The position numbers and the translations under genes were made by a program. Source: Undaria pinnatifida (lineage: Eukaryota; Sar; Phaeophyceae; Laminariales; Alariaceae). Taken from it: a stretch of DNA of 64,000 nucleotides. Each line of letters opens with the position of its first letter. Within the stretch, counting starts at the first letter, position 1. Of this stretch, positions 32,001-41,325 are shown piece after piece. The notes under the pieces were generated by a model that did no database searches, was not told the DNA's origin, and was given only the letters and a program-made list of their open reading frames with translations. The stretch spans positions 3,734,200-3,798,199 of the forward strand of contig JABAKD010000023.1 in the NCBI GenBank assembly GCA_012845835.1, written 5' to 3'.

Positions 32001-35000
32001 GGCACGCTCCTCGACCCCAAACTCATGGCAAAAAATCTTTCAAATTTTTTCAGAATTTTTCAGAGCCTACTACTGCACATCCAGTGTGTTTGTGGCACAT
32101 TTTTCATGGCTAAACCTCTTCAACCCGCCTACCTCTCCCCCCCCCGCGCGCACCCCCGGTTCAATGTTTTCGGTTCCAGGCAAAATTCTCGCGGTGGATT
32201 AGCCTGTCCTTCGTCACTACACAGGCAGTCGTGGGCATCCTGATGGCGATGATTCTTCTGTTTAACGTCACGGGAAAGAGGAGAGCGAGCCTGATCGTTT
32301 GCTGCAAAACCAGCAAGAGGGTCAAGATATGTAAGTGGCACGGACACACGATAGAGGTTCACCACACCACACCTTTTTTTTTTCTTGAGGTGCTCCTCAA
32401 TTTGGGAGCTTTCATAACAAGACCATGTCTTAACACCCAAAAAATGGAGAATAAAAAAAAGGGAGAGAAAAATGAGACTGCTATACAAGTATGTACGAAG
32501 TATCTAGATAGACCGGAGAGATGACAGAAAATCCCACACGGCTGCTTTAAGGTACACAGCGTCGAGAATCATGTGCGGGAAAAGAAAAAAAAAACGAGAT
32601 TTCCGACGACGTTGGGTTAAGGCAGCTCCCGTCGTTAAGAAACCATTTTCGCCAAGAAAAGGTATACCTCAATGCCTATTTCGTAGCACATGGAATACGG
32701 CTACACGGTAGCTAGGGGGGGTGCAATCATGTTCACTGCCGCAGTGGCTCTGTACTCACCAACCAAAAACAAAAAATGCCTTTTCAAGAAGAGTAGTAGT
32801 TGTAGGCGATTCGTTTGGCGCAACGGGACGCGCGTGCTGACACGATAGAGAGACCTGGTGCACCACTTCTTGTTTTTTTTTTCTGAGGGTCTCACCTCAG
32901 TTAGGGGAGCTTAAGATATATTCTTAACACCCAAAAGCTGATTTTTTGGATAGGGAGAGAACATCCCATGGCCTAGGTGTACAACGAGAACCATGAAAAA
33001 CAAAAAGGCCCATTATTTCTTTTTTTCCGACGATTTCGGGTTAACGCCTTTACAACTGGAAACCCGTTTTGGGGGACAAAATCACTTGGATTCAGAATAG
33101 GGAGGGGTTTGGGGGCTCTTAAGGGCTTAAGGAGCCCCGTCATTCAGGAGAACCATTTTCGCCAAAAAAAGGTATACCTCTATCAAATTAGAAGCGAGTT
33201 ATTAAACTACAGCTAGACAACCATCCCGTTTGGGGATTTAATAAGTCACTAAAATAAAATGTGTTAAGAAACGCCTGAGTCACCTGTGCACCACTTTTTT
33301 TTTTCTGAGGGTCCCACCTCAGATTGGGAGCTCACGACATGTCTGAACACCCAAAAAGTGATTTTTGGATATAGCAAAAAGCAAAAAAAAACTGACACAA
33401 CTACCGGATGGAACGTCCCATGGCCTCTGTGATGTACACGACGAGAACCATGCAAAACAAAAAGTGGCCTGTTATTTATTTTTTTTCCCGACGGTTTTGG
33501 GTTAAGGAGCCCCGTCACTCGAAAAAACCATTTTCGCCAAAAAAAGGTATATCTCTGTCGAAGTAGAAGCGAGTTTTTAAACTACAGCTAGACAACCACG
33601 CCGTTGAGGGATTTAACAAGTCGCTAAATGAAGAGCCGTTCAACGGTGTAGCCCCCCCCTCCCCCCAACTTTTCTTCAACGAAATCGCCGGTTTCGAAAC
33701 CAGCTCCAGGCCGTACGTACCTCCTGAAACACGGTGCCCCTCGCCACCCCGACGTCATCGTTCGGCAGCCCTTTGCAAACAATAAGACACCTGGAGATTA
33801 TTTTTTTAATAACGCCCTTCGTCGTGTTGAGCAGCCATGAAACGTTCGTTGAATAAAATCGCTGGTTTTGGGGGGGGGGGGCTATCCTAGAATCAGTCTC
33901 AAAATGTGTTAAGAAACGCTTGAGTCTCGAGCGCAAAGAAACGTACGGGGGGAATCACTCTCGCGCGAGTGACCCCGAGCCCCCTGCAAAAACCAAAACG
34001 CCTCCAAAAACCCAGGCTTTGTTTGGGGTTGGGGGGGGGAGGGGGGTTCACTTTTGGGAACGTTTTTTTTAAGGATCTCGGTTCCACTCGGACTCGAGTG
34101 ACACCCCCGTATTCTCCACTTCCCTATTTCTTTTGAAACTTTTTTCGTGCGGTTAACGTTCGCGATATGAATCCAATAAATAATAGAACGGTAAGCTCCG
34201 CTGCGCCAAAACAAAATGTCTGAATGTCCAGTTTGCCCGTTAGATACCGGGTCACTCGTGCGAACGAGCGCGGCTCAAACCCAGGAGTGAAAAAGGCGGG
34301 TACCCCCCCCCCCCCCCCGCCCCCCGTACCACAAGTGACCCCCCTTCGGATGCCTGGTCCAGGCCAAACGCTTTTTCCGAGGGACGCGTGTGCTACGTTA
34401 GAGGTTCACACCACTTTTTTTTTTTCTGGGGTTCCTCAATTTGCGATCTTAATACACCCCCTCTCCCGAAAACAGATTTGGAGGAAAAAGAAGAAAAAAA
34501 AATGGTTAGTCTATTGATATACATATATATATATATATATACCGGATGAAAAACCCAATGGGGCCTAGGTACACACAACAAGAATCACGCGAAAAAACAA
34601 CAGCAAGGGTCTAGTTTCCGACGTTTTCGGGTTAAGGTGGGTGAAAGTGAGCCCCGTCATTCAGAAAAGTAAACAACACCAAAAAAAGGGGGCTGCCTCT
34701 ATCTCGTGGGGCCTGCTTCATACACTGCACTTCACCTGAAGGGAACCACTCTTTTTGAGTAGACCGAACGCGAAAGCACGATGAGGGACGACGAAAACCC
34801 CCCCACAGCCAAGACGCAAAAGACGTGTGTGTGTGTGTTCACGTTTTGTCGCAAAAAACAAGACGCGCGTGTGCTACGATAGAGAGGTCTACACACCACT
34901 TTCTGTTTCTGAGGACCTTCCGCAAATCTGGGAGCTTAAGAGACAATCTCTATCCCAAAACAAAAAGCTGTTTTCTTTTTTTCGGAGAAAAATGAACCGC

Positions 35001-36014
35001 TAACCCCCGGATTTGAACAAATAATCTCGGAATTCGTCGAACTCACGGCTGACGTCCTTGAAATATATATATAAAATCTCATCATCATGCTGGCCTCAAG
35101 ATACCCAACAAGAATCACATGCCGTTAGTCACATACAACTACCCACTGGCCCATGTAGTCACGTGACTACGTAGTTCAGAGTGTAGTTCCGTATAAGGTG
35201 CAAAAAAGAAACTGGCCTATTATTTTTTTTTTTCCGACTCGATTTTGAGCTAAGGAGCTCCGTCATTCAGAAAAAAAATCACACAAAAGTGCTGCCTCTA
35301 CCGTAGCATGTGCCACAAGAATGGCGGTCCAATGGCGGCGTCAGGACGCGTGCTACGACAGAGGGGTGGTGCACCACTTTTTTTTCTGAGGTTCCAGAAT
35401 TTGGGAGCTCAAGTCATACCTCTCCCAAAAACTGTTTTTCGGAGACAAAAAAATAAAAGTGCTACACCGGATGAACAATCCCATGACCCAAGTTCACAAC
35501 GAGAATCGTGCAAAAAAAAAGAGATCTCCTGAATTGAAGTAATGCCTCAGAGAAAAAAAATGCTTCGCCTTTGGTACCGTGGTATTTTCTGACATCGGCC
35601 AATCCACGCTGCAACCCTCTTCCTTGCTGCCGTTGGTCATCTGGACAGACTTCGTCCTGACGATACTCGGCACGTGCGTCTACCTCTACAACGGCGCCGT
35701 CCTGTCTATCGACGAGGTACGTGTACGCGGTGCTGGTGTAGGTGGTGGTGGTGGGTGTTGCTAGTGATTGCGGTGTAGTGTATTGCTTTTTTGTTAGTGG
35801 CGGTCGATAGTGGTGCTGCTGCTGGCGGAGGGGTGGCGATGGTGGTTGTGGTCCTGGTGCTGGTGCTGGTGATGGTGGTGGTGCTGCTGGTGCTGCTGGT
35901 GCTGCTGGTGCTGATGCTGCTGCTGCTGGCGGACAAGGGGGTGGTGATGGTGGTGGGGGCGGTGGTGGTGGCGGTGGTGGTGGTGGTGGTGGTGGTGGTG
36001 GTAGTGGTGGTGGT

Positions 36015-36046
<32 letters not shown>

Positions 36047-37346
36047 TGGTGGTGGGGGTGGTGGTGGGGGGTGGTGGTAGCCGCCGTCGTGTTGGTGCTG
36101 GTGGTGGCAGCCGCCATCGTGTTGGAGCTGGTGGCGTTGACGTTGGTGTTGTTGTTGGCATTTTCCATAGATGAAGCCTCCCTGTCCCCGACTTCACTGC
36201 TGCCGCATTATCCCTGCCGCAAAAGCCCTTCCCAATATACAAGGTTCTTCCTCCCCCATCTCTCCACTACACCAACGTCCCTCCCCCGCCACCCCCACGA
36301 TCACCCCGACGCAGCAGTTCGCGGTGTTCAAGATTGGCAAGAAAGAAATGGTCATGATCGGGTGGTGCTCGAAGTACATACACGTCATCGCGGACACGCT
36401 CGTCCTCTTCAACGCCTTCCAGGCCATCGACAAGCGAAACGTAGCCGTGGAGGCGGACGGCGGCTCCCGCGCGCACCAATCCGCGGGCCCCAGCAGCTCC
36501 GAGCACAGCCGCATGACCGTGCCGGGCCCGTCGTGGCTGTGTGACTCCCTCCCGCGGACTGCGTCGGGTACCCACAACGTCACCACGGACGAGATCCGAT
36601 CGCCGGGATCGTTTGCAAGCGCAGGATCGTTTTCGAGCCCAAAGATTTCTATTGAGATTGGCGACGACGAAGATAACGGGGAGCCCAGCTCTTCTCCTCT
36701 GCCTCGGCGGTCCATGTTTGGTCGAGTGATGGCTGGGGTTAAGGGTCATAGCACCAAGAGCGCGACTAGTTGGAGGGGTGGAAACGGCGGCTGTTCAGGC
36801 GCTGGTAGTGGTGCTGCTGCTGCTGTTGGTGCCGCGGGGAACAGCGGTGGTGGTGGTGGTGGTGGTGGCGGTGGTGGTGGCGGTGGTCGCCGGAGCCACG
36901 CGAGGGCGGCAAGCGCTCCCGACTGCATTGGCAGCATCAGCATCAATACCAACGCCGTCGCCAGCAATATCACTAACACCGACACCAACTCCAACACCGA
37001 CACCAGCAACAACACCAACACCAACACCAACACCAACACCAACACCAACACCACCACGAACAACAACACCGACTCCACCCAAAACCTGAACATTTTCAGC
37101 TTCAGCGAAACCGCTTCCAATAAGGGGAGCAGCAGAGGGAACACCCCTATTCACAACGCCATCGGGAACTCCTCGAATCGGCCAGAAATATCTCCTTGCT
37201 CTTTAGCCCCAGCAGCGGGCTGCTTCAGCGCCGGGGGCGGGAAAGCCACTAGCTTAGGGAGAGCAGCGGTACGGACGTGCCCTCCAGACTCGGGGGGAGA
37301 CGTGGAATCCGGCTGGGCCAGCGCTCCAGGGGTTTCGACAACCTGA
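27397..37346 (+). CDS. putative seven-helix receptor, exons 2 to last
   Basis: A gene for a polytopic membrane protein. Five exons (27397-27574, 31561-31719, 32180-32330, 35649-35716, 36315-37346) join with matching phases into about 528 codons ending in TGA. Helix-like stretches come in order: end of one (VLSQFIMSVMVLNCW), then FFFKFVELTAVNLWAISSLS, VWRCTALAIALSCCSVPFW, SFVTTQAVVGILMAMILLF, a basic loop (GKRRASLIVCCKTSKRVKI), FVLTILGTCVYLYNGAVL, and GWCSKYIHVIADTLVLFNAF. This fits helices 2-7 of a G-protein-coupled-receptor-like fold, with NSSN as a possible extracellular glycosylation site. A Ser-rich cytoplasmic tail of about 300 residues with Gly and Asn/Thr runs follows. Helix 1 and the start codon were not found; they should lie upstream. 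No family motif was recognised, so receptor is inference; another polytopic membrane protein is possible. Confidence 0.6.
27676..28010 (-). mobile_element. R1 element
   Basis: GACGCGCGCTACGACAGCTG at the left and CACCTCTTTATCGTTGCACG at the right, with AATGACGGGG and TTACCCAACAATCGTC between. It lies just inside the first long intron of the receptor-like gene. Confidence 0.7.
28118..28495 (+). repeat. R7 tRNA-like repeat, dimer
   Basis: An 80 bp module (TATAAGGCTTAGTTTGGGTA to CGGACTAATACCCC) occurs at 28118-28197 and 28411-28492, flanking about 215 bp. That inner part starts AATGGCGTCGACGGCAGGAC and has GGGTTCGATCCCC, a B-box-like motif. A SINE-type unit read head to tail is likely. Reverse copies lie at 25957 and 53135. 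Confidence 0.6.
28569..28891 (-). mobile_element. R1 element
   Basis: ACGCATGCTACGATATAGAG, GGTATACCTTTTTTTGGC and TTAACCCATTATCGTCGG at the left; GCACGCCTCTATCGTAACCCG at the right. It is a full-length copy of about 323 bp without satellite expansion. Confidence 0.8.
28980..29507 (+). mobile_element. R2 element with giant G-run
   Basis: Ends GACTGATTCTACGATAGCCC and GGGGCTACCGTAGAACGACTC. The usual run of 6-12 G before the right end has grown to about 240 bp of G with single A interruptions (29249-29488). This strand is an extreme G-quadruplex candidate. Gly-rich frames over it are not genes. Confidence 0.8.
29638..29972 (+). mobile_element. R1 element
   Basis: GACGCGTGCTACGGTGGAGG at the left and CTACCTCTATCGTAGCAAGCG at the right. 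A second R1-like start (CACGATAGAGGTGCACCA) at 29722 suggests insertion or recombination of two copies. Confidence 0.7.
30004..30540. mobile_element. R1 fragments, both orientations
   Basis: 30004-30193 holds the right two thirds of a plus copy. From about 30380 a minus-strand left end (CACACGATAAAGATGCATTA) begins. Boundaries are eroded. Confidence 0.5.
30590..31225 (-). mobile_element. R1 element with reversed satellite
   Basis: Four to five units of about 100 bp on the minus strand, each with GGTATACC(T/G)TTTTTTGGC, TTTCTGAATGACGGG and CGTGCTACGGTATA. The R1 middle (GTCCATGTAGTAGCGGC, TTGAGGAGAAGAACC) follows. One unit near 30730 is of the shorter 60 bp kind. Confidence 0.75.
31561..31719 (+). 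CDS. receptor-like gene, exon B
   Basis: Acceptor CTGCAGTAG after C/T-rich DNA, donor AAC|GTAAGA. It is 159 nt, phase 0 to 0. Codes a basic entry (SHLRRVPSVV), a helix (VWRCTALAIALSCCSVPFW) and a loop GAYFWVTNSSN. Using the AG two bases after CTGC would put a stop in frame, so the next AG is chosen. Confidence 0.65.
32180..32330 (+). CDS. receptor-like gene, exon C
   Basis: Acceptor TTCGGTTCCAG, donor GATAT|GTAAGT, both strong. It is 151 nt, entering in phase 0 and leaving one base. Codes a helix (SFVTTQAVVGILMAMILLF) and a Lys/Arg-rich loop with CC, as in a third cytoplasmic loop. Confidence 0.7.
32343..32695 (+). mobile_element. R1 element after exon C
   Basis: ACACGATAGAGGTTCACCAC starts only about 12 bp after the exon C donor. 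The right end is GGTATACCTCAATGCC and TTTCGTAGCAC. The element lies in the intron, close to the splice site. Confidence 0.7.
32835..33290 (+). mobile_element. R1 element and flank, first duplicate
   Basis: R1 (GCTGACACGATAGAGAG to GGTATACCTCTATC) plus 100 bp of flank (AGAAGCGAGTTATTAAACTA to AAACGCCTGAGTCACC). The whole unit is repeated at 33287-33935. This copy has R6 in its TTAA and no R2. Confidence 0.75.
33045..33126 (+). mobile_element. R6 TTAA mini-element
   Basis: 82 bp between TTAA at 33041-33044 and 33127-33130. The sister R1 at 33287-33557 keeps the empty site GGGTTAAGGAGCCCC. Starts CGCCTTTACAACTGG and ends GGGGGCTCTTAAGGGC. Confidence 0.85.
33287..33557 (+). mobile_element. R1 element, second duplicate
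   Basis: GTGCACCACTTTTTTTTTTC to GGTATATCTCTGTCG. It shares with the preceding copy a GAGGGTC(T/C)CACCTCAG variant found in no other R1 seen here, which supports local duplication rather than separate insertion. Confidence 0.75.
33630..33900 (-). mobile_element. R2 element
   Basis: Begins GAAGAGCCGTTCAACGGTG and ends TCCTAGAATCAGTCTC. It interrupts the duplicated flank; the uninterrupted version (CACTAAAATAAAATGTG) is at 33248-33264. Confidence 0.8.
33940..34370. mobile_element. R3-related sequence
   Basis: CTCGCGCGAGTGACCCCG at 33960 and GGTCACTCGTGCGAACGAGCG near 34250 are R3 landmarks. A reversed left end (GGGTACCCCC ... GCCTGGTCC) closes it near 34362. C-runs and rearrangement obscure its structure. 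Confidence 0.5.
34383..34715 (+). mobile_element. R1 element
   Basis: GACGCGTGTGCTACGTTAGAG to GGGGGCTGCCTCTATCTCG. It contains a (TA)n run at 34522-34542 and a poly-A stretch. Confidence 0.65.
34861..35310 (+). mobile_element. R1 element
   Basis: GACGCGCGTGTGCTACGATAG to CTGCCTCTACCGTAGCATG. The middle has gained about 120 bp of non-R1 sequence (near 35010-35190) with several GTAGTCACGTGACTAC-like palindromes. Confidence 0.65.
35349..35540 (+). mobile_element. R1 left two thirds, next to exon D
   Basis: GGACGCGTGCTACGACAGAG through ACACCGGATGAACAATCCC to ACGAGAATCGTGC, then it stops. Exon D lies about 110 bp further on, so the R1 remnant sits where intronic branch-site sequence is expected. 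Confidence 0.65.
35649..35716 (+). CDS. receptor-like gene, exon D
   Basis: Donor GACGAG|GTACGTG is strong. The acceptor CTGGACAG at 35648, after CTCTTCCTTGCTGCC, is the only AG nearby that keeps frame and phase with exon C. It gives YFVLTILGTCVYLYNG. The frame is also open upstream (SSLLPLVIWTD), so a longer exon with a different partner cannot be excluded. Confidence 0.5.
35740..36160 (+). repeat. (GGT)n/(GCT)n block in the last intron
   Basis: About 420 bp of GGT, GCT and GGC triplets fill most of the 598 bp intron between exons D and E. All frames are open on both strands, so the Val/Leu, Gly or His/Thr frames are artefacts. Confidence 0.9.
36315..37346 (+). CDS. receptor-like gene, last exon
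   Basis: Tandem acceptor GCAGCAG allows a start with or without one Gln (36315 or 36318), both in phase. Codes FAVFKIGKKEMVMIGW and a helix ending NAFQAIDKR. A long tail follows, rich in Ser/Pro, with acidic IGDDEDNGE, a basic RRSMFGRVMAGVKGH, a poly-Gly run over 36845-36888 and Asn/Thr runs over 36960-37070. Stop TGA. The tail is low complexity and probably disordered. Confidence 0.65.
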   Translation, partial: QFAVFKIGKKEMVMIGWCSKYIHVIADTLVLFNAFQAIDKRNVAVEADGGSRAHQSAGPSSSEHSRMTVPGPSWLCDSLPRTASGTHNVTTDEIRSPGSFASAGSFSSPKISIEIGDDEDNGEPSSSPLPRRSMFGRVMAGVKGHSTKSATSWRGGNGGCSGAGSGAAAAVGAAGNSGGGGGGGGGGGGGGRRSHARAASAPDCIGSISINTNAVASNITNTDTNSNTDTSNNTNTNTNTNTNTNTTTNNNTDSTQNLNIFSFSETASNKGSSRGNTPIHNAIGNSSNRPEISPCSLAPAAGCFSAGGGKATSLGRAAVRTCPPDSGGDVESGWASAPGVSTT

Positions 37347-38590
37347 GGGCATGTCGCTTCTGGACATAGCTTTTTACACCCCTTAACCGATAACAACGCT
37401 GACCATGTGTGGGATTGCAACCCTTGGGTTATTCCAAGGTCCAGGCTCAGCACCCTTTCGAACACCCCGGATTGTGGAGTTGCTAGAGAGATGCATCACA
37501 ACCAACGACCTCTATAATCAGCGCTGACGACATTGCTCAGCGTTTTCTAGCGTATCTCCAACAACACAGTTGTCGAAACGTAGCTAGAGCTCCACCGCCA
37601 GAGTGCGTGGGGGCAAAAGCGTCTAGGCTTGTTTACCGCGGGTGCGTGGGAGGTAACTGAATCCGTAAACTGTGCGGCTCGCGTAAGACGTTCGCGTGTG
37701 CAACCGATTGGTGGCGCATGTGCCAAGAACAGTGGAGACCGGTCGCTCTTATCCTAGATCTCTTGAGCTGCCTCTCATGAAACCGAAAGCGAGGGGGACC
37801 ATCAGCCCAGCTTGCGTGAGCGTGTCTTCAGATGCACGGAGCAGCGAGGCGCTACATGGTTTTGACGCGAACTGGAAGGCGATTTTACGATGTCATTGAG
37901 GGGGGGGGGGGAGGGAAAGAGGGGGTATATTTTACGATGTCTTTTGAGGAAGAGGAGTATTTTCTTCTGCAGGCGCAACAGCTACCGGTGATGCTGCTGC
38001 ACGGAGAAGACAATAGACAACAACAGGGGTGTCTAAATTTATTGCGGGAAGCGTACAGTGCCTGTAAAGATCGTAGCGTTCCAGGCCGAGAACGTCCGCG
38101 CTCGCGGTGCTTGGCTGCATTGGTTCATGTAACGCTAACAACCGTGGTGGTATTCTTAGGGAGGGGGCGGAGGGAACATATCCCCGGTCGCGTTTTAGTT
38201 TCCCCGTCGATAAATAGGCTGTTGCCCGGTGGACACCCTACACATCGCACCTCAGGTGGCGGCTACGGCAGGGTTGTCACGTGTAGCCACAGGTTGCGTA
38301 CCTGGTACCATGTACCTTTCGATTTTCTCGGAGTGTGCCGCCGCGTAGTCGCTTCTTTCGCTGCTGCGTCAACAGTGGACCCAGTTTACGATAGGCCGAG
38401 GTCACTTTCGGGGCCTTTGCTTGCAGCGTTGGCTCGACCTCACTCGCGCGAGTGACCTTCTTGTGTTCCTTGGTGGTCTCAAGAGCTTTCCTCGTGCGTG
38501 GTTGAGCTTTCGCCGTGTGAATCCGTGGAATGGAGGATGGTAAGCTACGCCGTGCCAAAAAACATACAACCTACGAGAGGAGAAATATAT
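37347..38590. other. 3' flank of the receptor-like gene
   Basis: Holds the presumed 3' untranslated region and downstream DNA. An open plus frame over 37832-38455 has no motif and no homopolymer-free core that I can recognise. An R3-type CTCACTCGCGCGAGTGACC box is at 38439. Confidence 0.4.
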
Positions 38591-38599
38591 ATTTTTTTC

Positions 38600-38832
38600 A
38601 CTGATTCTACGATAGCCCTCCCCCCCCCCCCCCCCACCAAAAAACAAAACTTGCGATTTTCTTCAAGGAACATTTCATGGCGCTGCTCGACACGAGGAAA
38701 GGGCCAGCAAACGGTGACGCGGGGACGGGGGGGGAGAGGAGCACCACATTTCAGGAGATACGGCCGGCCGCTGGTTTCAAAACCGGCGATTTCGTTAAAT
38801 AAATGTCGGGGGGGGCTACCGTAGTAAGATTC
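38600..38832 (+). mobile_element. R2 element
   Basis: ACTGATTCTACGATAGCCC at the left and GGGGGGCTACCGTAGTAAGA at the right; CATTTCATGGCGCTGCTCGA and ACCGGCGATTTCGTTAAAT inside. About 232 bp. Confidence 0.75.
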
Positions 38833-38848
38833 TTTTGTCCGTAAGGTA

Positions 38849-38932
38849 CAGCAGTCACTCGTGCTACAAGTGGCTCAAGAATCCAGTACGAGTAAAAATG
38901 GGGGTGCCCCCCCAATCGAGTACCCTTGGTTA
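38849..38932 (-). mobile_element. R3 left-end fragment
   Basis: CAGTCACTCGTGCTACAAG through AAATGGGGGTGCCCCCCC to GTACCCTTGG is the reversed left part of R3. Further R3-like ends occur at 39005-39055 (CACCGTAGGCTTGGTCC). Confidence 0.55.
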
Positions 38933-39151
38933 ACGAACGTTCCTGTCTCGTTCTTTGGACGCGATCTACAGGTACCCGCGCTCGATTGGCCGATTCACAC
39001 GCGGCAGGGGGGGAGATGTGGGCACCCGCCCTCACCGTAGGCTTGGTCCTTAGACGACCACAGGGGCGCCACGTAGGGGAGTTCGACCGAAAGATGGAGG
39101 CGTGGTTCCCATTTCTTGCGGTTAATTTAGTCCTACTCCGGATCTTCGTAA

Positions 39152-39418
39152 GACTGCTTTTACGATAGCCCCCCCCTGAAACCAGCGATTTCCTTTTAGC
39201 GAACGTTTCATGGCTGCTCGACTCAAGGAAGGATACAATATTGAGAAGAAAAGTATCTATAAATTTTCTTTTGTGCAAAGGTATAAGTAACGGCCGACGA
39301 CGTCGGGGTGTCGAGGGACACCGTATTTTCAGGAGATACGGCCGGAAGTTCGTTTTGAAACCGGCGATTTCATTAAAGAAAAGTTGGGGGAGGGGGGGGG
39401 GGCTACCGTAAAACGACT
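39152..39418 (+). mobile_element. R2 element
   Basis: AAGACTGCTTTTACGATAGC at the left and GGGGGCTACCGTAAAACGACTC at the right; GACGTCGGGGTGTCGAGGG and ACCGGCGATTTCATTAAAG inside. Confidence 0.75.
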
Positions 39419-39667
39419 CGTAATGTAGTAGTGGTTTGCAGCATAGACCGCGTTTGGTGCTCTCAACAACGGCTTTTTCAGCCGTGGTCGAGCTTTGTAG
39501 ACCCTTTGTTAGTGGGTAGACATTCCAATGCACACGCACAACAGGTCGTAACGCAATGCTGGGACACAACAGGCAAAGGGGGCGTTTTGGCTTGTAGAGA
39601 GCGATGTCGAAGCCGTGTGCAACGAGCCCGACGACACTACTAGCAGGGGGACAGATAGGGAGAGGGA

Positions 39668-39990
39668 AAGATGAGAGAGGGAGGCAGGGAGGGAGGGAGG
39701 GAGGGAGGGAGGGAGGGAGGGAGGGAGGGAGGGAGGGAGGGAGGGAGGGAGGGAGGGAGGGAGGGAGGGAGGGAGGGAGGGAGGGAGGGAGGGAGGGAGG
39801 GAGGGAGGGGGAGGGAGGGAGGGAGGGAGGGAGGGAGGGAGGGAGGGAGGGAGGGAGGGAGGAAGGGAGGGAGGGAGGGAGGGAGGGAGGGAGGGAGGGA
39901 GGGAGGGAGGGAGGGAGGGAGGGAGGGAGGGAGGGAGGGAGGGAGGGAGGGAGGGAAGGAGGGAGGGAGGGGGAAGGGGGGGGAGAGGGA
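39668..39990 (+). repeat. (GGGA)n array
   Basis: About 320 bp of GGGA with a few GGGGGA and GGAA interruptions. The pure purine strand could form triplex or G-quadruplex structures. The Gly/Arg/Glu frames over it are not genes. Confidence 0.97.
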
Positions 39991-39999
39991 AGGAGATGA

Positions 40000-41029
40000 C
40001 CGTCTAGTCGGAAAGGTGAGGGTCCATGTCAGTTTCCTCCGGTGATTGTTTACGCGTGTAGTCCATCTACTTACAATTGACCCGGTCGTGCAAGCTGAGA
40101 GGGGGTTTATAATACTTTATGGCAGCAAAATGCGGTAATGGGACCTCAATGGTCCCTCTATAGTGCCGCCTGTCCACTGCAGTGCCTGTGGAATCGCTTG
40201 ACGCGGACGGAAACAACCAGCAGTGTTGGCAGCGATCGGAGTAGTACCGATTGCTGGTGTAGTGTCGGTATTTTCAGCCGGCATATACCGGCGCTATGCA
40301 GGGACGACGTCGTGTACAGGCGTGTTACATTTGCTACCTTTGGTCTTGAACCGAGTTTCTGACGCAAGGAGTGATCGAAAAAGGGTAGCTGTTTCGGGCT
40401 ATGGTTTACGTTGTTATGGGACACTGCATGTACACTCGGCCAAGTGAGTAAGTGCTGCAAAGCAGCCACTTGGAAAGAGCTTGCTGCCTTGAGGTATGGC
40501 TTTTCGGAAAGTCTTGCCCGAGACGCATGTAAAGAGCAAAGTGCTGTGAAACGGGCTGTAGTGAGGTAGGGCAAAGGTATTGTCGAGGATTATATTTGGG
40601 TATGGAGGAGCATGGTACCCGCATGCCAATGGATGGGGTGGGGGCTGCGAACTGTCGTCCGGCGTCTTGGAACATAGGTGACAGGTCAGGGTGGGGATTT
40701 TTTCGTGGTTGGTTTAAATCTTGTTTTTTTTACGCGTTTTTTATCCTTGCGAAGGTCCGATAGGTAGCCGACCCTCATGGCAACACATACATGCTGAGAA
40801 CGCGCGTATTTGCTGAGAAAAGAGGGAGGCCAAGATTTATTGTGGGTAGGTACAAAAACAATTCGATGCAGATAGGCCTACTAAGTTAATGTACTGTATA
40901 GGGATAAAAGGCAACTTTTTGTCGAGTATGGAGTCTAGCCTCCGAGCCGGTACATCGTGTTTATCTTGAGGCTGCTACGAGTATGCTGAGTGTCCCGTAT
41001 CGTTTCAATTATGATAGGCCTTTAGTTAA
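40000..41029. other. no gene recognised
   Basis: Unique-looking sequence on both strands without element ends or supportable exons. Confidence 0.3.
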
Positions 41030-41325
41030 TGTACTGTATGCGTCACATCCAGCGGCGTGTTTGCATCGTTTTTGCCAGAAAAAAAGGTGTACCTTTTTCC
41101 GGTTGAGCTCCTGAAGCGAGGAACTAGACCGCGGGTTAGTCCGATACTTTTTCGAGAGTATATATTCTGTCTCAAGTGGGATCCTTTCACAGCGCGCAGA
41201 AGCGTTCCAAAGGTCGGATTGCGAGAACGAACGCCTTCGCGAAGTCGTGTTCCGGGAGAGATATTGAGCTCGGAAACGTCCGCTGTGGTTTGCACACACC
41301 CCACCGTGGGGTTACTCGACCTCGG
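41030..41325 (+). mobile_element. R4 element
   Basis: AGCGGCGTGTTTGCATCG, CCAGAAAAAAAGGTGTACC and GGTTGAGCTCCTGAAGCGAG at the left; GAGATATTGAGCTCGGAAAC and GCACACACCCCACCGTGGGG at the right. This is the same plan as 19141-19451. Confidence 0.6.

Noticed and set aside
36171-36314. N-terminal part of the open frame that continues into the last receptor exon
   Set aside because: This stretch is pyrimidine-rich and ends in a CAGCAG acceptor; the exon D donor (GAG|GTACGTG) needs it to be intron.
37832-38455. 207-codon plus-strand frame downstream of the receptor-like gene
   Set aside because: No recognisable motif and Gly/Glu-rich stretches from simple sequence; more likely 3' flank.
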